In this document: positions 24,901 to 36,900 of the stretch, piece after piece
How the letters are laid out: every line of letters starts with the position of its first letter
Numbering within the stretch: position 1 is the first letter of the stretch
NCBI GenBank assembly: GCA_015680685.1
Contig: MNCI01023457.1
Span: 305,775-369,774 of the forward strand
Length of the DNA: 64,000 nt
Reading direction: 5' to 3'
Source: Gnetum montanum
Lineage: Eukaryota > Streptophyta > Gnetopsida > Gnetales > Gnetaceae
Program-made: the position numbers and the translations under genes
The notes under the pieces: model-generated
What the model saw: only the letters and a program-made list of their open reading frames with translations
Databases searched by the model: none
Told to the model about the DNA's origin: nothing

Positions 24901-27900
24901 AACATCTTTTGTAAACATCTTGGATGGTCCTTTGGACCCCAGGTCAATTTCTTGCTGAGGTTGTGTAGTTTGGGTAATAGGGCTCAGAGGTCCACCGACT
25001 TGTTTTGAATCAGGGGAGATTGGAAAACCCTCCCTCCTGAGGAAACACCCCCTTTCAGAATCTCATCCATGGATGGCAGAAGGCTACCTTTGAAAAGTGA
25101 CACTCAATTGTCCAATGGTGAAACCATGCCTCACCAAGGTATTGAGGGGCTACACACTCCCCATCCGTAGGCAACCCCAGAGTGGCATGAACCTCAACCT
25201 TCCCTCCCAAGGCCAACACTAAACCCCCAAAAGCCCCCACATCTGGCACCATCACATCCTGAATGGGGGATATTAGTCCCTCCTCCCTCACCACCTCTCA
25301 AAGTGGGGAAGAAGCTTTTGTGGGGCTCACCATCCCCTGACCATGGGTCATCTTTGTAGAGGCAGTAGGACCCCCCTTGCCACTGCAAGGGCTTCCACAC
25401 TTGCCCAAATGCCAAGGGCCGAGGTTGACCCTTTGCAGGATTCTGTCCCCCCCTTTGGGCAATTGTCATCCAACCATCCGTAGATTGCTTTAGGCCTTGT
25501 GCTTTGTGGGCCACTTGACAAGATCCAGTGGGGTCTGTTGCCCCACAGGCCCATCAACCACAACATTGGAAATATGCAGGTTATGCTCAAACAGAATGGA
25601 ATAGTATTACATACTTAGTATTATTGGAAATATGCAGGTTATGCTCAAACAGAATGGAACAGTATTTTGTGTCAATGAGATTTTAAGTAAGATATGTTAG
25701 GTTTGAAGAGAAAGAAGCTGGTCATATCATGCTTATGTAGTTATGCATTTATTAGTATGTTTTTTTTGGATACAGTGTTTTCTATTTTAATTTTTGTATA
25801 TCTATAATCTTACAATAAAAAATTGTCCTTTTTTTTTTCACTTTTCATTTTGTATGCCAATGTTTCCATCCATTTTCTTCCACATGTTTGCTGAATTTTC
25901 GAGTATGCTTGACTTTTTCAAGCAACTGAAATTTTTTTTTTCTAACTCTTTAATCTTTAACAAATATCAAACCTTTTTTACTAGCAGATTTGGAGAGAAC
26001 ATAATCAAGTTTCCAGGGCAACTGGATGTTTTCCCAGCTTCTCGAATTCCTAAAGGCTTGCAACATCGACTATTAAAAATAAAGCGTACCATGTGTGATA
26101 AATCAATGTCTTCAAAATCAAGAGGCCATGCTACAGAAACTGGAATTAGAATTATGACAGAGCCTGGAATTTTATCATCTATTTTGAAATGGGTGCCAGA
26201 TGAAGAGGTAATCTTGATGCCTATTTTAATCTGTGCAATGTAGTTCTTTATTATTATTTTTTTGAGAAATGGTCAGGATGTATTAAAATTGCAAAATATG
26301 TACAAACCAAACCACAGGAGCCAACAACAACCGCAAAATGTGGACAGTCCCTAACTTCCTCAGAACCCAGGTCCTGCCATCCCAGAGACCCAAACTGATC
26401 CACACATACGAAATACGGTGGATCCCCTCATTCCAAAATCCCTATTTTCAGTAACAAAAAGGTTCTATCAATACCAGGAACTGGGAGCCAAACAGACCCA
26501 CCCACCCCAATTCTCCAATCCCTAGAGTCTTTTCGGGAGACTTGTACACTCACAATCTCTGCACTCTTGGCAGTGTATGGCCTAACGGATCTCCCTATGT
26601 CTTTCAGTGTCTACAAAGGGTGCGGCTTCCTGAAAGCATTTAAAGTTTGCCTCCTTTCTGGCTTGCTTAGCCTCGTCCACCACCCCTGCACCCCCCTCCC
26701 CATCTAGGTGAAACTTGGCTACCGTGCAACAAATGTGTTGGCGCAAGGCCAGCCAAGCCGTATTTTCAGCACAACATATGGGCATTCCCCTCTTGAAACC
26801 AAATACGCATGTTAGTTGCATGAGCTCTGTCCAGCTGTTGCTGGAGTTGTGTGGCCTCAATCCACTCTCTCTCACAAGTCTGCCTAGCTTCCTGCTCCCT
26901 TTCCAGCCGTTATTGCTCCTCCTGCTGAAGCTCCTCTCTTATTTGCACACGCAGTTTGTCAATGAGCACTGCCCCAACAGAGTCTTCTTGTAATTGCTAG
27001 CATCTTCTGATCTCATCTTCTAGCTCAGCGCGTTGTAGCGTTGCTTGAGTAGTAACCTATTTGAAGGCCTCCTCGTGCTTGACCCATCTTGCCTCCTAGA
27101 CGGCCCTCTCCTTTGCCCTAGCTTGCTCTGTAGCCTTGTCTGCATCCCTTTGAATTTCATGTTGACAACAACATTGAACTTCATAGTGTCATCCCTTTGC
27201 ATCAGCTAACCCCTACTGCCCTATGCTTCCTCCTGAGGCTTAGCTATCCCGTGCACTGACTTCAGCATTGGCGTTGGGTCTGGCAGTCGTGTAGTCCTTG
27301 ACCCCGATGCTGACCTCGACACCCCAAACCACCTCACCCTTCTGGTGTACACAAAACTAGGAGCTGGCCTTGGCTCTCGTGGCATCCTTGACATCTTGGT
27401 CCTCCATAGGGCCAGTATGAGACTTGAATGACTCCCTCTGCTCTGCTGCGGGAGCTCTATGAGAAAATAAAACGGCAGATTGACAGCAGTACCAAGCCTC
27501 AAGCAGCTCATAAAAGCAAAATGTATTCCTAGGAGCTTAGCTGAACTCCCTGAATGAACCAAAAACCTATCAATCAACACCGCCACCTCCTGCCAGAGTT
27601 GCGGTAGTTCTGACTTTGGCAGCTCTTTATTATTTAGTTTTGAATGTTTTAATATTATTGAACACCAAAGAAAACTATCATCGTCAAATCATTGAACAGC
27701 TTAACCCATGTTGCGGGACAAAGAGACCATGATGATGATGATGATATCAATCGGATAAGTTTATTGAGAATGATTAAAGTTTCACTAGCAAATAATTACA
27801 GCACAGTTACAGATGTGCATCAGCAAAATGCCAAACCATGACCTCAATATATTATGACAGACTGAACTTTTCAATGAGCAAAAAGATAGGGTAACACAAC

Positions 27901-30900
27901 AGATAAATAGCCACTGACCGGAGAATTCGTCAACATATGTTTGGAAAGAAGCTCATGTTGGTGGCCCTCCAGTACAATCAGCTTTGTTGTATCTTACATC
28001 AAGCATCCTTCTTCCAGCCATGAAGTGGCCCTTAGATTAAAAAGATGTGTTAGATTAAAAATATGTGCTTGTAACTGTCACCTCTTAGTGTTCCATAATG
28101 TGGAAGAAATTGCCATTTTCATAAAGTCAGTCTAAAATGTAATGTAAACCTAAAAGTGCTATATTTAAGAGTGTCTCATAGTTTCAGTGTCACGTTCATG
28201 GATAAGGACAATGCTAAATAAACGGTTATGTATATAGGTGAAACTTAAGTTCTTGTTACAAATACAAGTAAATGTGTTTAAAAGCATTGCTTTAGCCATA
28301 ATACCATGGCTTGTTGGACGGCTTTTGTCAGATTAAAAGGTGATAAAGAATGTTAAGCTTGGGCCATATTTCATCCAAACACTAGAGAGGGCCATAGTAG
28401 AGAGCTAGGCAATGCAAAATACCCGTGTGGGCAAAACTCTTAGTTAAAAATTTTTGACAAGCCTGTGGATATGTTAAGAGTATCCAACTATCACAAGAAA
28501 CGTTAATCATGGTGGTGAATCCCTTACACTTAGAACAGTCTCAAAAAACAAAATTCACCAAATATCTTTGAATTCAGATTTCATTCTTAGTGCATACAAT
28601 GTCATTTCCCGACAACTGCTTGTCATAGGGTATAGGGGTCTGTAGCTAAAGCTTCTACGCACACATCTGGGACTGATCCATGTGTTGTAAAAAGTAAATC
28701 ACTGCAATGAGCTAAAAACAATAAATTCAAAGGACAGTGCACAGATAGCTGGTGGATCCTGGACTGAAGCAACATTCACTCAACATCGCAGTGCATCCCA
28801 ATTTTGTGTCTTTTGAAAATTGGAGTAGGGTGAAGGAGCAACAACAACTTGGCATACACATCGAAGTCTAAGGCAGGCAGTCTAAGGAAAATTTAATTTG
28901 TATGATATTTTTCTATTTTATTTATGAACATTTTTTCTTTTTATTGTTTTCTATCATGCAGTTCTAGGCAAACCTCTATACTGTATTACATGCATTCACT
29001 TATTTATGCTTCAATCCGTAATCCTTTTTTGCATCATCAACATACCATGAAATGCTGATTTTCATAATGTTGTCATTTTCAGATCAGGAAACAAGCATAC
29101 ATAGTTGGGCATTCTGTCCCAAAGGAAAACTTAAAAGTTTTAGATCATCTCATATCGTCACGCCATGAACTAGCACAGGTATAACACTGCCAGTGTAGAC
29201 ACTTTCAGATTTGACTAGGGCTGTGTATCATATTTACTATTGCTTAGTTTCAGAATTAAAGATTTAACAGTAGAATATGAGCTAGTGTGCACTCTTCATT
29301 TTTTTGTCATAGATATTACTTACATTTTTTTATTGTTATTGTATATATGATTAATGAGGGACCTTTATTTGGAGTGATGGTAAGGTGCTTATTTTTCAAG
29401 TTGGAAGATGTGGCTTCGGGCCTAGGCACAACCACTTGAAGAGATTTCACTCATCCACTGGCCCTTCTGAGATCCTACTTGGCAGGATGAGCATTGAAGC
29501 TCTGGGTGATGATCCTTTTATATATGAGTAATGAGGATCAACATCATCATTTTAAATCACTTTATGAGTTTTCTTTCTTTATTCATGTAAATCAAATGTT
29601 AAATGTTTTTGTCTCTTCAAATTGTTTCATTCAGTTTCTTTCTTTTCTCTTAGTTGATTTCTACTCTGCTTGGACTTGTATACTCACTTTTGGGGCCCCG
29701 GGGGCAGGTGGGTGGGGGGCAGGCTTCTTTGCATGAATCGATATTGGTACAATATCACCGATGGAAGTTGTAATTCTATAGTACGAGTACGTATGTATCC
29801 CTCATTTTAATTAATCGAAAAACTTCAAAGTGCGGTGGGGGTGGGGTGGTTGGGTTGGGATTTTTTTTGGTCTGCAATAAACATTTCTAAACCTTGTCAG
29901 AAAACTCCTCATCATCTTATCTTTATTAGGGGAGAGCTTGAAATCTGTCATATGGGTGAACTTCTAATTGCATCACTTCTTGTCAACATCTGCATTCATT
30001 TCATTATTACCTAGGGGCAGTTAGCTCCATGTACAATTCTTAAGTATGCCAATGACTGTTAACAATGGTGTCAATGACTATTAACAATGTTGTCAATTTT
30101 CTCTGTAGTATATAACAAATGTGTCATAGACATCTGCCTCCAATACGGAAATGTATCAAAGACCAATCTAGTACGGTACATCCATCCATCAACATTAAGG
30201 TGAAGCTTGTACTCTTATCTTAAGGATCACTATAGTCACTTGTACTCTCTTTGTATGGTGTATGTTTTAAAATCTCAGCCACATGTTTCCTTTTGTTTTT
30301 TTTATCACTAGTTGGAAAAGAAAATGTATATCAAAATGTGAGTGAAGAGCTCACAAAGCATCTGAAAGTCTACGTGTGGGGATCAACCTTGAAGCAACAA
30401 TAAGAAAAGAGAACCAAGGATAGACTAAAAATAGTTGGGCCAAAGTGCCTACTCAATGACTAGAAACATCAACATCATCCAAAAACCTGAAACTCCCTTA
30501 AAGCCTATCAACTATTGACCAATGCCATGGACAAAACGATAAAATCTACAATGCATTACATGGGAAAAAGTAAGAAGGAACATTTATAGAATTCTTTTAG
30601 CTTCATGTGGTGGGTATCCAACTGCATCCTTTTCTCAAATTTAATGAAGCTATGTGCATCATTTAGACTCTTCAACTCTTTAGCATGTTGCAGCTCTTCC
30701 TCTAGAGTTAGGTGGTGCCCTTTATTTAGATGCAACTACTGCAAATGCTTTCTCACAAAAGCATTTATGTCCTCACTTGTTGTCTGTAAGTTGACACCTA
30801 GCGCCAAGTAAGGGCACATCCTAGACATAAACTAGGTCTTAACATTCTCCCTTAGGGCCTCATTGAAATTATTTTTATAGTTATCTTGAGCTGCCTGGGT

Positions 30901-33900
30901 TGGGGCCTCCTCCCTTTGGCAATAGCTTGCCATCATATCTCCTTCTCACATCATTACTGGGCCTGAGCCTCTTGTGGCCTACAAAGGATGTCCTGCTGTC
31001 ATCTTTTCTTTTGCAACCATTGTTTGAGGTCCTCCTCTTGCTACTTCTACCATCTACCTTGCTACTTAGTAGCATTCAACAATGTCAATACAAGGCTAGA
31101 GTGCTTGTTCAGGTGGCATTGCTTCAAACAAGCCAGGAAGTACTTGGGTAGGTTAATGTGGTGATGATGGATGAGGTACTTAAGGAATGCAAAGGGCATG
31201 TTGGGGACCTTGGAGGCATTACAAGAATGCACTAGAAACCACTTCACAACTTTAGCCATCTACAACTAGAAGATTGCCATTGGCAATGGTAGCAACCCTA
31301 ATTGGAAAAAAAATCAACATCCCTCAAGCCCTTCATCATTGGTAACATGATCTCCCTTCTAGTAGATATGTTAAGCGATTTTGTAATGGCATGTTTTGGC
31401 GCTTCTAGAGTAACCTTCCTAAACTTTGTTTCATCCCCCTTCAACATTGGAAGAATGTCGTGACATTCATGTCCTGTTTGCCTCAGTGAAGGGGTAACAA
31501 CACATCTCATCTTGCATTTGCAAGCAAGTCTCATAAAGGTTGGGTTTGCATAAACCCTGCATAGTCCAGTTTGAAGGTAGGTGTCCAACCCATGGCAACA
31601 ACAATCTCCTTCTAATGGTGTTGTGCAAAAAGCATGAAAGGTTGCGGAGAAGGAAAGGGCTTGGCCTAAAAAATATGATAGTTTCTAGCCTTCTAGATCT
31701 TCTAGGCTAGAACTACGGAGAAACAATAACAAATGGAGCTTAATGGGAGAGATGCCTACCAGCGTCCACACATGGCAAATGAAATGACAATGTTGGATTA
31801 AATGTTTTGTTGTTTCAGGTGCATTGTCAGAGCAAAGTGTGTTATGCTTAGGTACATTCAAACCATGGTGCCAAAGAAAGATGTGCATGAGGATAGCTTA
31901 ATGTAGTAACATCCAGATCAACATTTTAATCTTCTTCGAGATGTGGGCTTTTCATATCTTCTACCATCCCTTCACTTTGACATATTTTACCATTATCAAA
32001 TCCTTTGTTCAACTGTTCTATCCATGTGTAGGTATGAGATAGTGGAATGATGATTACAAATTGCTTGCCAAACACTCAAGTCTATACCATACATTGACCA
32101 TTGGGTATATTTTTCCATCATGACTTGAATCCAAATGGTGTCATCATGATTTTGTATCCTTTGGATTAGTTGTGATTGACGTGCTAAACTAGTATCTTCA
32201 AATTTTAGGATCTCGAAGTGACCACATTGTTGTAGTTTAGAAATAGTATCCTAGCTAACCAAATGTGTTTTTGAGCCATTGTTATCCTTAGTATAGACAA
32301 ACTAATTAATGATACAATTCACTTTATGGATCACCTGCTTTGGGGTGACACAAATAGAGGCAATGTATCTAGCAATGGTAGTAGGACTAGAGGAAGTGAG
32401 AATAATTCTACCTTTGCTTGAAAGAGAACGAGTCACCCATCATTGGATGTGATAGTTGAGCTTTTAAATGAACTTCATCCAAGTGTGAATTCTTTTCTAA
32501 TTAAACATTGGGATGCCAAGCTAGGAGTCATCCAACCTTCCTTCCCTAGTTTGCAAAATCCTACAAGTAGTACCCTTCAATACCAAGGGAATATTAAAGA
32601 AGAGTGTAGCTAATTTGCCCCAATTAACAACTAAGCCTAGTTCCTCCTCAAACATCTTCATGGAGATTTTAACAACTTTAGCTTCTGGAATAGACGCTTT
32701 GGAAGTGAGCATGGTATCATCTATGTAATGGTTCCCTAAACTTCAGATCTTAGCAATTTGTATCCCTTTGGCCCTTGTCATTTGCAAATAATCTTGCATA
32801 GTATCCATGATGATAATGAAAAGATTTAGGGATACAGGTATTCCTTGTTGGAGGCCCCTCTGAGTTGTGAAGAAACACCTTAATTTACCATTGATAGCCA
32901 TTCATGGTATCATTTATGTAATGGTTCCCTAAACTTCGGATCCCAGCAACTTGTATCCCTCTGGCCCCTATCATTTGCAAATAATGTTGCATATTATTCA
33001 TGGTGATAATGAGAAGATAGGGGGATAGAGGTATTCCTTGGTGGAGGCCCCTCTGAGTTGTGAAGAAACCCCTATGAGTATTACATAGATGAGCATGGTA
33101 TCATCTATGTAATGGTTCCCTAAATTTTGGATCCTAGCTGTATGTATCCCTCTAGCCCCCATCATTTGCAAATAATCTTGCATAGTATCCATGGAGATAA
33201 TGAAAAAATAGGGGCATAGAGGTATTCCTTGTTGGAGGCACCTTTGAGTTGTGAAGAAACCCCTTAATTCACCATTGATAGCCATGCATAATTCAACAAA
33301 ATGTTGGTGGTATCCCTTTCTCAACATTATAGTTCTCAAAGCATCCCACGAAAGATAGTCATATGCCTTGGCAATATAAAGCTTAAGGAACATACTTGAG
33401 AAGTTGTGTTTGGAAACCAAATGAACCAACTCATGATATAAAATAATCTGATCTTGAATAAAGTGTCCGGGAACAAATCCTATCTGGTGTCCCCCCACAA
33501 GCTTGTGTAGTAAAAGAAATAAGCAGCTAACCAGAATCTTCAAAAAACCCTCATTAGGGAATTGCACACTCCAATAAGTCCATAGTCAGATGGTGTAGTA
33601 GGATTCTCCTTGTTGTAAATCACCCTCTAGTAGTTTACCTTTCGATGGACTTGCCACCACTTCAGCATGAGATTGAAAGCATCAACAACATTTTCCTCAA
33701 TGATATCAAAAAATTCCTTGAAGAATTCCACAGGCCATCTGTTTGGACGTGGATGCTTGTCAGCATTCATAGAAGCAATGGTAGTTGAAATCTCCTGATT
33801 GGTAATTGGTGCTAAAATATTTTTATTATCCTACTCATCTAGAATGTTTTTAACCTGCATTGATAAGCTCTAAGTATTCTTCTTCCAAATATTCTGCTAG

Positions 33901-36900
33901 TAGTTCTCCAAACCAGCGGTAATTTCATCATCATCCATGGTGACCTTGTCTTTCAGCTTAAGCATATGAATAAAATTCGAGCTCTTGTGAGCCTTAGCTA
34001 CAACATGAAAAAGCTTAATATTACAGTCCCCTTTTCTTCATCTGCATATATCTCTTGCAGTTCTTTTAGGATTTTTTATTCTTTTGCCTGTCTATCAAGG
34101 CCCTACTTCTACCCCGATTGAACTTTCTGAAGGCACTATCACCAATCCTACCTAAGATTCTTAAATGGAAAACACTCTTCAAATGGCCATCTTTTAATAC
34201 ATTGCTTAACATGTCTTAGACCTTCCTAAAGAAAATCTTGGGGGTATTGTTTTGAACAGTAGCATCTCCAAAAAGCTTCCAATTCTTTTCTAAGTCAAGG
34301 TTTTTGCGTATCATATTTCTCCATTCTAAAGGGCTGATGCCTTTCCTCCCTTGGTTGCCCCTCATGATAAGAGCTTGGGGTAGTGATCAGAAGCCATCCT
34401 ATCCAATCCTCTTAAACCCCATGCACCCATCAAGCTAGCTAATACCCAAACTTGATCCATCTACTTATGATGCTCTTAGCATCCTTCCTCCTATTACTCC
34501 AAGTAAAATGACAACCATGAACATGCAAGTCAAAAAGGGAGAGTTCATCAATAAGCTTGTGCATTTCTTCTGCCCCTGGAGCAGGTCTGTTGTCTTCTCT
34601 CAACTTCTTCTACTCATATAGTTGCTAGTTGAAGTCCCTAGCAATGATCCACCTATCTTTGTTTTGCATAGATTGTGTATGCTTTCTTAGCTCAAAGATT
34701 CTATCTTCAAATTCTGCAGGCCATAAAAATTAGTTGTCCATACATCCTTCTATGTATCATACATAGGTAGATACCAATTTTGACTCTAGGATAACCTGAA
34801 GCTTGTCCCTTGATAGAATTGCAAGGCCTCCAACCAGACTCTTAGAAAAAACCACATATGAATTCCATCCTGGCCATTGTAAAAGATGCTGATTATGCTG
34901 CCAAACTTTCAGGGTATTTTTGTTATAGGGAGTACCTTGCTAGAAGACTATATCATAACTTTCTTCTTTGGCAAAATCTTTCAGGGTATTTTTGATATAG
35001 GGAGTACCTTGCCTCCTACAATTCCAAGGGATAAGCTTCATGGTACACGACGAGACCTTTTTTCTGTAGACCTTCTTAAAGGTATTTTGATTCCCTAAAT
35101 CAATTTGTTGTTGGGTCTTCCTTTGCCTCAGTAGAAATCCAAAAGGCCACCTAGGATTTTGCTTAAAATCCACCTCATGGCCCCTTGCCTTTGGAGGAGA
35201 CTTTAGAATCTAACACTTCCTTACCAGCAAGAATATGATAAGAACACTTCAATAGGGAATGTGAGATAAAATCCAAAGTGGTCGGCCCATACAACAGGGT
35301 CACCCATGGTCCCAAAGGGGGGAGAACTAGTGGAAGCTTCGACCAATGAAGTTGTGATAGTTGAACTAGCCATATTAGAGACAATCCCTTTCAAAATTGC
35401 AAAAATCCTCCAACTCCACACCAGGATCTAGAATTGGTGACAAGATCAACTCCAAAATGGTTGCTGAATTAGCAATAGGGGCAACTCTTGAACTTGTTGC
35501 AACATCGACATGTCTATTGGTACAATTAAAGGGACCACTTTTGTAACTCATGCATTAAGAGGGTTAGTTTCCTTGAATATGCTTGTCAAAACCTAGGATC
35601 TGTTGATAGTGCTAAGTGATTGCTTCTTGGCCACTTGCTTCATTGGAATATGTCTTTTAGGAACCATGTTCTGTAAGGCGGGTCCCCCATCATTTTGGGA
35701 TCCTCTAGAAAAAATGCCATTTCTCACCTTAGCCCCAACATTCCTACACTTCCTGCAGATCCTGTACTCCTTAGCATTGTGATTCTGCTTACCACAAAAT
35801 TGACACTTAGTGGGAACCTGTAGAAATCCCCTATTCCCAGTTTGTTGTTTCATTTTAGAGGCTATTGTACTAGCTTGAATGGCTAGGATGTTCTCAAATT
35901 CCATAGTAAGGGTCTTTGTGCCAATAGTTGTCTCCATCAAAATCCCTAGATGCAAAAATGTGCAAAACTAATTTATGCCAAAGAGGCAGTAAATTTATCA
36001 AGAGAGAAAAACTCCCTGAAGAACTGTGCTAGGGTTTAAATGAAATTCAGAAGCCAAGCCTTCCAAGGAAGGTCATGCAGGCGAATCCAATCTAGTGCAC
36101 CAGGACACTAGAGGGTCCGTGCAAGGCAATAGTGTCAAAGAACCAAGGACATCCTTGAAGCACCATCTCATGGTCCTCTAGATTCGAAAATGCAAACAAC
36201 AACGACTCAATTGAAAGAGCTTTGATGTCAACTTGCATCTTCCAAGTCACTGTTGTCCACTTGATTAGCTGCTCAATCCTTGGCTTGAGCCTAGCAGAAA
36301 CAAACTTGTTAATAAGACATTTAGTTACTACATCTTCCCTCTAAGCCAACAACATTGTTGCCACTCTAATCTTGAGTATCTTGTCAGCCCACTCAGCTAC
36401 TTCAATGCCTCCTTGCCCAGGAGCCCAGCTTCCCTGGCCATGTTGGTCTCCTGTATCCAATATGCTTACTCTAGAACTTGTAACCGAATTAACACTAAGA
36501 CCTACAGAACTGTCATGCCAACCATCTATGCTCACCTTATAGCCATCTGTGCCTTCCTCAGCACCAACCACAACCTATTCCAAGGTCACACCACCAAGCT
36601 ACATTTGTTGCACACTCTGTTTTCGTTGCATAGTGTGCCTACTTTGCTCTTGTGTTACTTTGTTGTGCACGTTGTTTCGATTGAATACTGCACTTGCTCT
36701 ACTCCTGTGCTGCTTCCATTGTGTACTTTATGCTCTACTCTTGCTTCATCCCCTGCTGTCGGTCTTTGTTGTGTGCTATGCACTATGTGCTCCTCTCCAC
36801 TCCGCTGCTTTTGCTGTGTAGTGTGCAATCTGCTGTACATTATGTGCTGGGCTCAACTCAGTTACATGCTTCTTGAGTGCCCAACATTTTGCAATATTAT

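Larger units (their letters stand above)
20037..25600 (-). mobile_element. L1-like LINE, copy 3, nearly complete
   Basis: The T-run at 20037-20046 marks the poly(A) end. From the right, the minus strand carries the ORF1 tail (about 24.9-25.59 kb), ORF2 from 24887, the C-terminal extension (about 21.3-21.72 kb), a charged coiled-coil zone (about 20.5-21.0 kb) and the family 3' end. It is the best preserved of the set but has stops and frameshifts throughout. The 5' boundary near 25.6 kb is approximate and is followed by a 58-bp tandem duplication. Confidence 0.9.
7189..25987 (+). other. MIP intron 6 (18.8 kb)
   Basis: The largest intron, made mostly of three minus-strand LINE copies (7.4-10.5, about 12.3-19.1 and 20.0-25.6 kb). 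One plus-strand LINE is nested inside the second (15.0-16.6 kb). It also holds an AT-rich repeat (about 10.53-11.57 kb) shared in inverted form with intron 12, and a fragment of a second non-LTR lineage (about 19.6-19.9 kb). Splice ends are GTAAGT and tagcag. Confidence 0.85.
30296..36880 (-). mobile_element. L1-like LINE, copy 5, near full length with internal duplications
   Basis: The T-run at 30296-30303 marks the 3' end. The minus strand from the right carries ORF1 (about 35.1-36.6 kb), ORF2 from 35041, the extension domain (about 31.06-31.45 kb) and a short charged zone (about 30.6-31.05 kb). It has unusual internal tandem duplications: the RT core in triplicate (32710-33284) and the endonuclease N-terminus in duplicate (about 34907-35050). 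The 5' end near 36.88 kb is approximate. Confidence 0.86.
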
